Positions 24,551 to 33,242 of a DNA stretch of 56,233 nucleotides are shown piece after piece. The notes beneath the pieces are model-generated. The model saw only the letters and a list, made by a program, of their open reading frames with translations. It searched no databases and had not been told where the DNA came from. Each line of letters starts with the position of its first letter. Within the stretch, counting starts at the first letter, position 1. A program made the position numbers and the translations under genes. Source of the DNA: a bacterium (GTDB taxonomy: Bacteria > Actinomycetota > Thermoleophilia > Solirubrobacterales > Solirubrobacteraceae); the NCBI GenBank assembly GCA_021323635.1, contig JAJPKQ010000033.1, forward strand, positions 1 through 56,233, given 5' to 3'.

Positions 24551-26623
24551 ATGCCCAGCGCCCCTGACAAGATCCGCAACGTCGCGATCGTCGGGCACCG
24601 GGGCGCAGGCAAGACCTCGCTGCACGAGGCGCTCCTCTACGAGGCGGGCGTGATCTCGCGGATGGGCACGGTCGCCGACGGGACGACCGTATCGGACTCC
24701 GACGAGGATGAGCGCGAGCGGGCGATGTCGATCGCCACCTGCGCCTCCACCTTCAGCTGGGAGGGGCGCACGATCAACCTCCTTGACACGCCCGGCGAGC
24801 CGAGCTTCGTGGCCGATGCGCTCTCGGCGCTGCACGTCTGCGAGGCGGCGATCTTCGTTGTCAACGCGGTCGTGGGGGTGGAGGTTCAGACGGTGCGGCT
24901 GTGGGAGCGCGCGCGCGAGCTTGACCTGGCGTGCCTGCTCTACGTGAACATGCTCGATCGCGAGCGTGCTGACTTCTTCGCGGTGCTCGAGCAGCTGAAG
25001 GCGTCTTTCGGCCCGCACGTCGTCGCGACCGAGGTCCCGCTCGAGGGCGAGGGCGAGATCGCGGGGGTGATCGACCTGGTCGACATGTGCGCGCTGCGCC
25101 AGCAGGGCCCCGCGCGCGGGGCGGTTGCCCAGGAGGAGATCCCGCCTGCCCAGATGGAGCGCGCGCAGGAGTACCGCGAGAAGCTCATGGACGAGGTCTC
25201 AGAGCTCTCCGACGCGCTCATGGAGCGCTACCTGGAGGGCGAGCAGATCGAGCACGCAGAGATCGTCGCGGCGCTCAAGGAGGGAACCAACCACGGCTCG
25301 CTGTTCCCCTGCGTCTGCGGCGCGGCGACGCGCAACCTCGGCACCGGGCGGCTGCTTGGCGCGATCGTCGAGGACTTGCCCTCGCCGGTCAAGCACGGCG
25401 AGCTTGCGATCGGCGCGCGCAAGCTCGCGCCGCAGCCCGGCGCGCCGCTGCACGCCTATGTCTTCAAGACCCGCGCCGACGCCTATGCCGGCAGGGTCAA
25501 CCTGCTGCGCGTCTTTCAGGGAACGCTGCGGCACGACACGCAGGTCTACAACTCGCGCACCCATGGACGTGAGCGGATCGGCCAGATCGTCCGCTTCGCG
25601 GGAGCCGGCGTCGAGCACGTCGGAGAGCTCTCCGCGGGCGAGATCGGAGCGGTCGCAAAGCTCAAGGAGACCCACGCGGGCGACTGGCTGCTTGCCCAGG
25701 ACGGCGAGCTGCGCGCGCTCAGCCTGCGTGCGCCCGCGCCGGTGATGGCCTTCGCGGTCTCGCCCAAGAGCCATGGCGACGAGGAGAAGATGCTCTCCTC
25801 GCTGCGGCGCCTGCAGGAGGAGGACCCGCTGATCGACCTGCATCGCGACCCCCAGACCGGCGAGCAGATCGTGGGCGGGCTCTCGCAGGTGCATGTGGAA
25901 GTGCTGCTCGAGCGCCTGCGCCGTCGCTTTGGCGTGGAGGTCGAGTGCAAGCCTCCGCGCGTTCCCTACCGCGAGACGATCCGCCGCTCCGCCTCCGGGC
26001 ACGGGCGACACAAGAAGCAGTCCGGCGGGCGTGGGCAGTTCGGTGACTGCCGGATCGAGATCGAGCCGACAGACGCCGAGGCCGAGCTTGAGTTCATCGA
26101 TCAGATCAAGGGCGGCGTGATACCGGCCTCCTTCATCCCCGCTGTCGAGAAGGGCGTGCGCGAGGCGATGTCAGCGGGCGTGCTCGCGGGCGCCCCGGTG
26201 CGCGGCGTCCGCGTGCGCCTCGTCGACGGCGCCTACCACTCCGTCGACTCCTCCGAGCTGGCCTTCAAGCTCGCCGGCGTCGCGGCGATGCGGGAGGCGC
26301 TGCGCGCGGCCGATCCGGTGCTCTTGGAGCCCGTGATGCTGGTGCGCGTCTCGGTGCCGGAGGAGTGCGTGGGCGACGTGATCGGCGACCTCTCCTCGCG
26401 GCGCGGGCGACCACAGGGAATGGCGCCCGCCGGAGGGCTGACGGAGATCCGCGCGGAGGTGCCGATGGCAGAGCTTTTGAGCTACGCAGGCGAGCTGCGC
26501 TCGATCACGGGCGGCCGCGGCGACTACACGCTGGAGCTGCTGCGCTACGAGGAGGTCCCAGCGCAGATCGCCGCGCGCGTCATCGAGGCTGCCGGCGCGC
26601 CGAGCGAGGCAGCGCATGTCTGA
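24551..26623 (+). CDS. Elongation factor G-like protein (EF-G2 type)
   Basis: 690-residue translational GTPase. G1 GHRGAGKTS at 15-23, DERERAMSI in the switch I position, DTPGE (G3), and NMLD where true EF-G has NKMD (G4). The later domains have KSHGDEEKMLSSLRRLQEEDP, GLSQVHVEVLLERLRRRF, and GRGQFGDCRIEIEP (domain IV), with LSSRRGRPQGMAP near the C-terminus. Such paralogues usually accompany a canonical fusA in the str operon, so this is probably not the main translocase. Its coupling to a sigma factor gene (6-nt gap) is notable. Confidence 0.85.
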   Translation: MPSAPDKIRNVAIVGHRGAGKTSLHEALLYEAGVISRMGTVADGTTVSDSDEDERERAMSIATCASTFSWEGRTINLLDTPGEPSFVADALSALHVCEAAIFVVNAVVGVEVQTVRLWERARELDLACLLYVNMLDRERADFFAVLEQLKASFGPHVVATEVPLEGEGEIAGVIDLVDMCALRQQGPARGAVAQEEIPPAQMERAQEYREKLMDEVSELSDALMERYLEGEQIEHAEIVAALKEGTNHGSLFPCVCGAATRNLGTGRLLGAIVEDLPSPVKHGELAIGARKLAPQPGAPLHAYVFKTRADAYAGRVNLLRVFQGTLRHDTQVYNSRTHGRERIGQIVRFAGAGVEHVGELSAGEIGAVAKLKETHAGDWLLAQDGELRALSLRAPAPVMAFAVSPKSHGDEEKMLSSLRRLQEEDPLIDLHRDPQTGEQIVGGLSQVHVEVLLERLRRRFGVEVECKPPRVPYRETIRRSASGHGRHKKQSGGRGQFGDCRIEIEPTDAEAELEFIDQIKGGVIPASFIPAVEKGVREAMSAGVLAGAPVRGVRVRLVDGAYHSVDSSELAFKLAGVAAMREALRAADPVLLEPVMLVRVSVPEECVGDVIGDLSSRRGRPQGMAPAGGLTEIRAEVPMAELLSYAGELRSITGGRGDYTLELLRYEEVPAQIAARVIEAAGAPSEAAHV

Positions 26624-26654
26624 GGCGGGCGGAGCCTCGGGGCGCCTGCGGCGC

Positions 26655-26660
26655 TAATCT
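26655..26660 (+). promoter_or_regulatory. -10 TAATCT for the 26672 gene
   Basis: TAATCT ends 11 nt before ATG 26672, giving a leader of only a few bases. Confidence 0.4.
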
Positions 26661-26671
26661 GGGCGGCCAGG

Positions 26672-27436
26672 ATGGCTGCTCGAACGATAGTCACCTCACG
26701 GCCTGACGTCTTCTGCGCCGTCTGCGGCCGACGCCTGCTTGCGGGCGAGCGCCCCAGCCGCTATCTGGCCGGAGCGGAGGCGGTGGACGTCTGCGAGCTG
26801 TGCACCCTTCAGGCACGCGAGTCCGGCTGGCGCCCCGCCGATGAGCAGCCCCCGCGAGCTGAGCCTGCGAGCGCGCGCGAGCGCCGCCGCAGCGGGGCGC
26901 TCGGCCGGCTGCGCGCAGCGCTCGGCGATCGCCTGGGCGCGCAAACAGCGGCGGGCGAGCGCCCCGCCGAGCGCCCCGGCCGCGCACGTGCCCGCCGCTG
27001 GCGCCGCCGTGAGCGCGCCGATCGGCAGGGCGCCGAGACGCTACGCCCGGCCGCCGCGCAGGCGCCGGCGGCGAGCGTCGTGGGCTCAAGCCGCCCCGCG
27101 TCCGCCGGCAATGAGCTTGCCGCGGCGCTTGACCTCTTCAACCAGACGGCAGAGACGCAGCGGATCGCGGGGGTCGCAAGGACGCTTGGCGCGCCGCTGG
27201 TCACGATCCGCGCGGCGCCCGCGCAGGGGGCCGGCGCGGATGGCGGCGCGGGCCGCTTCATCCTCACCGCAGCATGGGAGATATCGTGGTATCGCTGGGA
27301 GCTTGACCTGCAGGTGGCGGCGCTGGATGCGCAGCTTCTGGCCAGTGGCCACGATCCCGAGGAGCTCTCCGCCGAGGAGCTGGTCGGCAACTGCCGCGCC
27401 GATCAGCGCGGACGGCTGATGCTGGTGGAGGGCTAG
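26672..27436 (+). CDS. Hypothetical protein with N-terminal zinc ribbon
   Basis: 254 residues. FCAVCGRRLLAGERPSRYL...VDVCELC (about 14-44) is a four-cysteine zinc ribbon. A long Arg/Ala-rich, presumably disordered linker (55-145) leads to a C-terminal domain, NELAAALDLFNQTAETQRIAGVARTLGAPLVTI, then FILTAAWEISWYRWELDL. The composition suggests nucleic-acid contact. No family recognised. It has its own near-leaderless hexamer and is followed by another unknown gene after 68 nt. Confidence 0.65.
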   Translation: MAARTIVTSRPDVFCAVCGRRLLAGERPSRYLAGAEAVDVCELCTLQARESGWRPADEQPPRAEPASARERRRSGALGRLRAALGDRLGAQTAAGERPAERPGRARARRWRRRERADRQGAETLRPAAAQAPAASVVGSSRPASAGNELAAALDLFNQTAETQRIAGVARTLGAPLVTIRAAPAQGAGADGGAGRFILTAAWEISWYRWELDLQVAALDAQLLASGHDPEELSAEELVGNCRADQRGRLMLVEG

Positions 27437-27491
27437 CGCGCAGCCCTCCACCCCGGCCCGGGCGCCGCTTGCGCTCCGCCCGGGGAGCGTG

Positions 27492-27497
27492 TACCAT
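27492..27497 (+). promoter_or_regulatory. -10 TACCAT for the 27505 gene
   Basis: TACCAT ends 7 nt before GTG 27505. TTGCGC at 27468-27473, 18 nt upstream, could be a -35 element. This fixes the GTG as the start. Confidence 0.5.
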
Positions 27498-27504
27498 CAC
27501 GCCT

Positions 27505-27753
27505 GTGATCTACCAGGTCGTCCCCAAGGAGGCTGGGGAGCAGCTCTACCGCCAGCTCGTTGAGCACTACCGTGATGACCCCAACGTGACGGTGATCGTC
27601 GACCGGCGCAGCGGCGACCGGCGCCGGCAGCGCAGCGGCGAGAGCGTTGCTGCCCAGAGCGACGGCCGCGCCGAGGAGCAGCGCCAGATCCGCGATCGTC
27701 GGCGCCGACGTGTCGTGGGAGAGCTCTCGCGCGTGCAGACCTACTCGGGGTGA
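27505..27753 (+). CDS. Hypothetical small arginine-rich protein
   Basis: 82 residues: MIYQVVPKEAGEQLYRQLVEHYRDDPNVTVIVDRR, then a very basic stretch with repeated DRR (DRRSGDRRRQRS, RQIRDRRRRR). The short alpha/beta start plus basic tail resembles small nucleic-acid-associated proteins, but no family is recognised. It overlaps the RNase H-like gene by GTGA, so the two are translationally coupled. Confidence 0.6.
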   Translation: MIYQVVPKEAGEQLYRQLVEHYRDDPNVTVIVDRRSGDRRRQRSGESVAAQSDGRAEEQRQIRDRRRRRVVGELSRVQTYSG

Positions 27754-28262
27754 GCGAGCTCGCGCCCGCGCCGCAGGGCACCCTGATCGTTCGCTTTGAC
27801 GGTGGCGCGCGCGGGAATCCCGGGCCGGCGGCGGCTGCCGCGGTCGTCGAAGATCGCGCCGGAGGCGTGCTGGCCGAGGTCGCCGAGCCGCTCGGCGAGA
27901 CGACCAACAACGTCGCGGAGTACCGCGCCCTGCTGCTCGGGCTGGAGCGCGCGCGCGCTCTGGGCGCAAGCGCGGTCGAGGTGCGCGGCGACTCCGAGCT
28001 TGTGATCCGGCAGCTGAGCGGCGCCTACAAGGTCCGCAGTGCCCTGCTGCGGCCGCTCTATGAGCGCGCGCGCGCCGCCCTGGAGGCCTTTGACGCCCAC
28101 ACGCTGAAGGCGGTTCCACGCGCGCAGAACGCGCGCGCCGACGCGCTGGTGAACGCAACGCTCGATGGCGTGCGCACGCAGGGCAGCGGGAGGGCGCAGG
28201 CGCGCCCCGGCGGCGCTGCCGCGGCGGGCGCAGCGCTCGGGAGGGCGTCGCAGCGGCGCTAG
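27750..28262 (+). CDS. RNase HI-family protein
   Basis: 170 residues. The RNase H fold is plain: FDGGARGNPGPAAAAAV (first Asp), TTNNVAEYRALLLGLERA (Glu), VRGDSELVIRQLSG (second Asp) and QNARADALVNATL (fourth acid), so all four catalytic acids are present. It resembles the N-terminal RNase HI domain of mycobacterial Rv2228c. It would degrade RNA in RNA-DNA hybrids. The C-terminal 30 residues are low-complexity. GTG start coupled to the Arg-rich gene; its TAG stop forms part of the downstream -10. Confidence 0.85.
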   Translation: MSELAPAPQGTLIVRFDGGARGNPGPAAAAAVVEDRAGGVLAEVAEPLGETTNNVAEYRALLLGLERARALGASAVEVRGDSELVIRQLSGAYKVRSALLRPLYERARAALEAFDAHTLKAVPRAQNARADALVNATLDGVRTQGSGRAQARPGGAAAAGAALGRASQRR

Positions 28263-28265
28263 GCT
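28260..28265 (+). promoter_or_regulatory. -10 TAGGCT for the RodA/FtsW gene, using the RNase H stop codon
   Basis: TAGGCT begins with the TAG stop of the RNase HI-like gene and ends 7 nt before GTG 28273. Confidence 0.5.
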
Positions 28266-28272
28266 GAGGCCG

Positions 28273-29673
28273 GTGCTCTCTCCGCGCAACCGCGAGCTCT
28301 TCGGCCTATTGCCGGCGGCTCTGCTGGTGACGGCCGGCTTCACCGCGATCTTCATCCAGGCCCAGAACAGCAGCGCGGGCGCGGCGACGAACGCGACGCT
28401 CAACCACATCTCCTCGACCTCGCTCACCTACGGGGCGATCTTCCTGGCGCTGTGTGTCGCCGGCCATGCGGTGATCCGCATCGCGCTTCCTCACGCCGAC
28501 CCCTACCTCTATCCGCTGGCGGCGGTGCTGGCAAGCGTCGGCATCGTCGTCATCTACCGCATCAACCCGACGCTCGCACGCCAGCAGGCGCAGTGGATGG
28601 TGGTCGGCCTGCTGTGCTTCACCGCGACGATCGTGCTGCTGCGCCGCCGCGGGCTGGTGCTGCTGGAGCGCTACCGCTACACGATCGCTCTGGTCGGGAT
28701 CCTGATGACGCTGCTGCCGCGCTTCCCGGTGATCGGCGGCGAAGTCAACGGCGCCTATCTCGACATCCACGTCGGCAGCCTCTCCTTCCAGCCCGCCGAG
28801 CTCGCGAAGATCGCGATCGTGATCTTCCTCGCCAGCTACCTGCACGACAACCGCCAGCTGCTGGTCACCGCCGGCAGGCGCCTGCTGGGGGTGCGACTGC
28901 CCTCGATGAAGCACCTCGGGCCGATGCTTGTGATCTGGGGCGCGGCGATGGCGACGCTCCTGATCACGGGCGAGCTCGGCACCTCGCTGATGTTCTACGG
29001 CGCCTTCCTGGCGCTGCTCTACGTCGCAACCGGCCGGCTGCTCTACCCGCTGGCAGGGATCGCGCTGTTTGCGATCGGCGGCTACCTGATCGTCACCCAC
29101 GTCGGGCACGTCCACGCGCGTCTGCTGGACTGGGAACACCCCTTCGACCGCGCCACCTACGAAGCCCCCGGCGGCTCCTACCAGCTCGCTCAGTCGCTCT
29201 TCGCCCAGGCCGAAGGCGGTCTCTTCGGCACCGGCTTCGACCGCTCGCTGCTGCGGCTGCCCCACCACGGGCCGGCGCTGCTGCCGGTGCCCGAAAGCGA
29301 CATGATCTTCGCGGTGATCCTCGATGAGCTGGGGCTGGTCGGCGGCATCGCGCTGCTGCTCGTCTACCTGCTCTTCGTCGCGCGGGGGATGAAGATCGCA
29401 GCGCTTGCGCGCGACTCCTTCTCGAAGCTGCTGGCGACCGGGCTGGCGGTGACGGTGGCGCTGCAGGTGTTCGTGATCGTCGGCGGGGTCACGCGCCTGA
29501 TTCCGCTGGCGGGGGTGACCCTGCCCCTCGTCGCCTACGGCGGCTCCTCGGTGGTTATGAACTTCGTGCTGGTGGCGCTGCTGCTGGTGGTCTCCGACCG
29601 CGCCCGCCGCCCGCACGCGTCGGGGGGCGCTGGGGCGCAGATCGGCGGCGCGCCCGCGCGCCTGCGCCGCTGA
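28273..29673 (+). CDS. SEDS-family peptidoglycan polymerase, RodA/FtsW type
   Basis: 466-residue integral membrane protein with roughly 12 segments. SEDS signatures: FQPAELAKIAIVIFLASYL, GELGTSLMFYGAFLALLYV, SYQLAQSLFAQAEGGLFGTGF, PVPESDMIFAVILDELGLVGG and TRLIPLAGVTLPLVAYGGSS. It polymerises lipid II into glycan strands with a class B PBP. The two extra N-terminal membrane segments are typical of actinobacterial RodA. No PBP gene follows, so RodA and FtsW cannot be separated with certainty. GTG 28273 is supported by the hexamer. Confidence 0.88.
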   Translation: MLSPRNRELFGLLPAALLVTAGFTAIFIQAQNSSAGAATNATLNHISSTSLTYGAIFLALCVAGHAVIRIALPHADPYLYPLAAVLASVGIVVIYRINPTLARQQAQWMVVGLLCFTATIVLLRRRGLVLLERYRYTIALVGILMTLLPRFPVIGGEVNGAYLDIHVGSLSFQPAELAKIAIVIFLASYLHDNRQLLVTAGRRLLGVRLPSMKHLGPMLVIWGAAMATLLITGELGTSLMFYGAFLALLYVATGRLLYPLAGIALFAIGGYLIVTHVGHVHARLLDWEHPFDRATYEAPGGSYQLAQSLFAQAEGGLFGTGFDRSLLRLPHHGPALLPVPESDMIFAVILDELGLVGGIALLLVYLLFVARGMKIAALARDSFSKLLATGLAVTVALQVFVIVGGVTRLIPLAGVTLPLVAYGGSSVVMNFVLVALLLVVSDRARRPHASGGAGAQIGGAPARLRR

Positions 29674-29787
29674 GCAGGCGCGCCCTCACACCCCAAGAGC
29701 GCGCGGCGCAGCCTTTCTGCAGCTTTCGGGCGCCGATCCTGCGCGCTTTTGCGCGGGCGCTTGAAACGGCGCCAAGCCGCGCCGAGG

Positions 29788-30675
29788 ATGGCCGTCACGA
29801 TGCCGAGCGCGACCCTCGCAGCCGCCCACCAGCTTGCCTTCAGCGCGCTGCCGCCCGCGCGCCCGCGCCGCATGCGCATCAGCGGAGCCGTCGGCGGTTG
29901 GCTTGCCCCCTCGGGAGCGCGGCTGCGCCAGGCGCTGCGCGAGGAGCGGCTGGTCCTGCACTTCCAGCCGATCCTCGAGCTGGCGAGCGGGGTGGTGGAC
30001 CGCTATGAGGCGCTTGTGCGGATGCGCGGCGAGGTTGCCGGCAGGCTGCATGCGCCGGCCCGCTTCCTGCCCGGCGCCGAGCGCAGCGGGCTCGTGCGCG
30101 AGCTGGACCGGGTGGTGCTGCGCAGAGCCCTGCAGGAGCTTGCGCGCAGCGACGTCCAGCTGGCGGTCAACCTCTCCGCGCTGTCGGTGAGCGCGCCTGC
30201 GACGCTCCCCTACCTGGAGGCGGTGCTTGCAGAGCACGCCGTGGCGCCGGGGCGGCTGCTGATCGAGATCACCGAGACCGCCGCGATCGCCGACATGGCG
30301 CTGGCGCGTGCCTTCTGCGAGGGGGCGCAGGCGCTTGGCTGTCGCGTCGCCCTCGACGACTTTGGCGCGGGCTTCTGCTCGCTGCAGTACCTGACGGAGC
30401 TGCCCTTCGACGTGATCAAGATCGACGGCCACTTCATCCGCGACCTGGCGCGCTGCCACCGCGACCGCGTGGTGGTCGGCGCGCTCGCGCAGCTTGCCCG
30501 TGCCCTGGGCAAGGAGACCGTGGCGGAGTTCGTCGGCGACACCGAGACGATCGAGCTGCTGCGCGAGCTGGGCGTCGATCACGCCCAGGGCTTTGCGGTC
30601 GGGCGCCCGCGCAGCACGCTCGCGGGCGCCACCAGGCGCTTTGCCGCCGGCGCCGGAGGCTCGCTGATCGACTAG
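29788..30675 (+). CDS. EAL-domain cyclic di-GMP phosphodiesterase
   Basis: About 295 residues, a stand-alone EAL domain without GGDEF or membrane segments. Motifs run in order: FQPILELASGVVDRYEALVRM (the EAL), LAVNLSALS, LLIEITETA, VALDDFGAGFCSLQYL, FDVIKIDGHFI, ETVAEFVGDTETIELL and HAQGFAVGRP. Metal- and base-binding residues appear intact, with AEFV in place of the common AEGV, so activity is likely. Start uncertain: TTG 29749, ATG 29788 or ATG 29872; 29788 has a weak CGAGG ahead. It does not obviously belong to an operon with its neighbours. Confidence 0.85.
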   Translation: MAVTMPSATLAAAHQLAFSALPPARPRRMRISGAVGGWLAPSGARLRQALREERLVLHFQPILELASGVVDRYEALVRMRGEVAGRLHAPARFLPGAERSGLVRELDRVVLRRALQELARSDVQLAVNLSALSVSAPATLPYLEAVLAEHAVAPGRLLIEITETAAIADMALARAFCEGAQALGCRVALDDFGAGFCSLQYLTELPFDVIKIDGHFIRDLARCHRDRVVVGALAQLARALGKETVAEFVGDTETIELLRELGVDHAQGFAVGRPRSTLAGATRRFAAGAGGSLID

Positions 30676-30678
30676 GGT
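30673..30678 (+). promoter_or_regulatory. -10 TAGGGT for the dehydrogenase gene, using the EAL stop codon
   Basis: TAGGGT begins with the TAG stop of the EAL gene and ends 10 nt before ATG 30689. Confidence 0.45.
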
Positions 30679-30688
30679 GTTGCGCGTC

Positions 30689-31726
30689 ATGCGCGCGCTC
30701 ACCTTCGAGGCACCCGGCCAGGTTGCTCTGCGCGATGTCCCCGATCCGCAGCTGCAGGGACCGGACGACGCCCTCGTTGCCGTCGGCGCTGCGGGGGTGT
30801 GCGGATCGGATCTGCACATCTACCACGGACGCGTCTGGGTCGATCCGGGCTTCGTGATCGGGCATGAGCTGGTCGGCACGGTGCTCGCCGTCGGCGAGAG
30901 CGTGCGCAGCGTGGCGGTGGGCGAGCGCGTGGTCGCCTGCTTTCACAGCGCCTGCGGACGCTGCTTCTACTGCCTGCAGGGCGAATACCAGCGCTGCGCG
31001 CACGGCCGCACCTTCGGCCATGGCAGCGCGCTGGGCAACCTGCCCGGCGCGCAGGCCGAGCGGGTGCTCGTCCCCTACGCGGACATGACGCTGCGCAGGG
31101 TGCCTGAGGGCATGGCGGACGAGGTCGCGCTCTTCGCGGGCGATGTGATGGGCACCGCCTACCACGCCGTGGCGGAGGGGCGCCTGCAGCCCGGCGAGAG
31201 CGTGGCGGTGCTCGGCCTGGGGCCGGTCGGCCTCTGCGCGGTGCAGGTTGCGCGCGCGGCGGGCGCAAGCAGGATCTTCGCCGTGGACTCGGTGGCGGCG
31301 CGCCTGCAGATGGCCGAGCGCTTCGGCGCTCAGCCGCTCGATCTAAGTGAGGGGGAGGGCGTGAAGGAGCGCGTCCGCGAGGCCACCGGCGCTCGCGGCG
31401 TCGACGTTGTGATCGAGGCGGTCGGCAGCGCGAGCGCGCTTGAGCTGGCCCTCTACCTGGCCCGGCCCGGCGGCCGGCTGGCGGTGATCGGGGTGCACGC
31501 GGAGCGCGCCGAGGCGCACCTGGGCCTGGCCTGGATCAAGGGGCTGAGTGTGCGCATGGGCCTGGCCAACGTGATCGCGCACTGCGAGCGCGTGCTGGCG
31601 CTGATGGCCGCGGGCGTGCTCGATCCCGCGCCGCTGGTCACGCATCGCATGGCGCTTGCGGAAGGCCCCGCCGCCTATGAGCTCTTTGACCGCCGCGAGG
31701 CGCTCAAGGTGATCCTGAAGCCCTGA
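30689..31726 (+). CDS. Zinc-dependent medium-chain alcohol dehydrogenase
   Basis: 345 residues. Catalytic zinc: Cys38 in GVCGSDLHIYHG and His in GHELVG. Structural zinc: the lobe ACGRCFYCLQGEYQRC. NAD(P)-binding fold: AVLGLGPVGLCAVQVARAAGASRI. It resembles glutathione-independent formaldehyde, sorbitol or threonine dehydrogenases of the MDR superfamily; substrate unknown. ATG 30689 is preferred over GTG 30677 because the hexamer overlaps the latter's immediate upstream. It precedes the glycosyltransferase operon by 10 nt. Confidence 0.85.
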   Translation: MRALTFEAPGQVALRDVPDPQLQGPDDALVAVGAAGVCGSDLHIYHGRVWVDPGFVIGHELVGTVLAVGESVRSVAVGERVVACFHSACGRCFYCLQGEYQRCAHGRTFGHGSALGNLPGAQAERVLVPYADMTLRRVPEGMADEVALFAGDVMGTAYHAVAEGRLQPGESVAVLGLGPVGLCAVQVARAAGASRIFAVDSVAARLQMAERFGAQPLDLSEGEGVKERVREATGARGVDVVIEAVGSASALELALYLARPGGRLAVIGVHAERAEAHLGLAWIKGLSVRMGLANVIAHCERVLALMAAGVLDPAPLVTHRMALAEGPAAYELFDRREALKVILKP

Positions 31727-31736
31727 TCCTGATTCG

Positions 31737-33242
31737 ATGAGGCAGGCCAGGCACAGCGGCCGCGCTCAGGGTGCGGCGATCTCCACCGGCCCCGCCGGGG
31801 CGCCGAGCGTCGCGCCCCCCGCGCGGGCGGCGGGGGCGCCGGCGCTCGGGCGCCTGATCGCCCGGCGCGCACGCGCGCATGCGCAGGGCGCGCCGGCCAG
31901 CCGCTGGCAGATTGCCCTCGGCGCGCTCGCCGCCGCCGCGATGGTGCTTACGACAGGCTGGATCGTCGCCGACGCGGCGGTCGGCGGATCCCCGCTGCTG
32001 CCCTACTCGCCCTACTTCACCGGCTGGCTGCGCCACCTGACCGGCGATCGCCTGACCTATTCGGTCTTTCTCGGCTGCCTTCTTGGCTTCACCGCCGCCT
32101 ACGCGGCGCTGATGCCCCTCGCCAGGCATCTGCCCACGCGCGCGCTGGTGGCGCTGCTGGCGCTGCTGTACCTGATCTGCTTGATCGGCCCGATCCTGCT
32201 CTCGACCGATGTCTTCTCCTACATCGCCTACGCGCGCATGGGCGCGATTCACGGGCTCAACCCCTATGTCTACGCGCCCGCGAACATCGCGCATGATCCG
32301 ATCTACCCCTTCGTCGGCGGCGACTGGATCTTCACTCAGACCGCTTACGGCCCGCTCTACACGCTGCTTTCCTATCCCTTCGCGTTCCTCGGCGTGGTGG
32401 GCGCGATCTGGGGGATGAAGGCGCTTGCGCTGGGCGGCTGCGTGGCGATGGACTGGCTGGCCTGGCGCTGCGCGCAGCTGCGCTCGATCGACCCCAGGAC
32501 GGCGCTGATCGTGGTCGGGGCCAACCCGCTGGTGGTGATCTACTCGCTTGCGAGCGCGCACAACGACTTCCTGATGATCGCGCTGATGATGCTCGCGATC
32601 TTCCTGACGATCGGCGCGCCCGTCGCGGCTGAAGGCAGCGCGGCGGCGGGCTCTACAGCGCGCGTGCCCACGGGCGGACGGCGGGCGATGACGCTGCGCC
32701 GCGAAGCGTGGTCGGCGGCCGCGCTGGTTGTGGGAGCGCTGGTGAAGGCGACGGTCGCGGCGATCCTGCCCTTCATGATCCTGGGGCGGCGGCGCGCGGG
32801 GGCGATCCTGGGCACGGTGGCCTCGCTGGTGGTCGGGCTGGGGATCGCCTACCTCGCCTTCGGCATCCACGGCGTGGACATCATCTCGGTGCTCAATCGC
32901 GACTCGATGTATGTCTCCACCGACAGCTTTGCCACCGAGATCGCGCACCTGCTGGGCAAGCCGGGCGTCTACCCGATCGACCACACGATCCTGAAGGGTG
33001 TGCTGGTGGCGATCGGGCTCTACCTGCTCTGGCGCACCTGGCGCGGCTATGACTGGGTCGCGGCAGCGGGCTGGGCGCTGTTGGCGATCACGGTCACCAG
33101 CACCTGGCTGCTGGCGTGGTACCTGATCTGGCCGCTGCCGATCGCCGCGGTCTCGCGCGACCGCCGCCTGCTCTACGCCACCCTCGCGGTGCAGCTGTTC
33201 TTCGTCATCCACCAGATCTCCCCGCTCTTCACGCCCGAATGA
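31737..33242 (+). CDS. GT-C glycosyltransferase, MptB-like (polyprenol-phosphate mannosyltransferase family)
   Basis: 501-residue membrane protein with about 12 predicted segments and a 60-residue low-complexity cytoplasmic start. STDVFSYIAYARMGAIHGLNPYVY, with the Asp of the first extracellular loop, and WIFTQTAYGPLYTLLSYPF are typical of actinobacterial alpha-1,6-mannosyltransferases and DUF2029 proteins. These use polyprenol-phosphate sugars outside the membrane. It overlaps the next gene by ATGA. The acceptor is unknown; lipoglycan or hopanoid-linked sugars are possible but unproved. Confidence 0.75.
   Translation: MRQARHSGRAQGAAISTGPAGAPSVAPPARAAGAPALGRLIARRARAHAQGAPASRWQIALGALAAAAMVLTTGWIVADAAVGGSPLLPYSPYFTGWLRHLTGDRLTYSVFLGCLLGFTAAYAALMPLARHLPTRALVALLALLYLICLIGPILLSTDVFSYIAYARMGAIHGLNPYVYAPANIAHDPIYPFVGGDWIFTQTAYGPLYTLLSYPFAFLGVVGAIWGMKALALGGCVAMDWLAWRCAQLRSIDPRTALIVVGANPLVVIYSLASAHNDFLMIALMMLAIFLTIGAPVAAEGSAAAGSTARVPTGGRRAMTLRREAWSAAALVVGALVKATVAAILPFMILGRRRAGAILGTVASLVVGLGIAYLAFGIHGVDIISVLNRDSMYVSTDSFATEIAHLLGKPGVYPIDHTILKGVLVAIGLYLLWRTWRGYDWVAAAGWALLAITVTSTWLLAWYLIWPLPIAAVSRDRRLLYATLAVQLFFVIHQISPLFTPE

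Noticed and set aside
27449-27486. GC hairpin after the zinc-ribbon gene as a terminator
   Set aside because: The arms do not match cleanly and no T-run follows.
28306-29616. A 436-codon minus-strand frame opposite rodA
   Set aside because: His/Arg/Gln-rich nonsense composition typical of the reverse complement of membrane protein codons.
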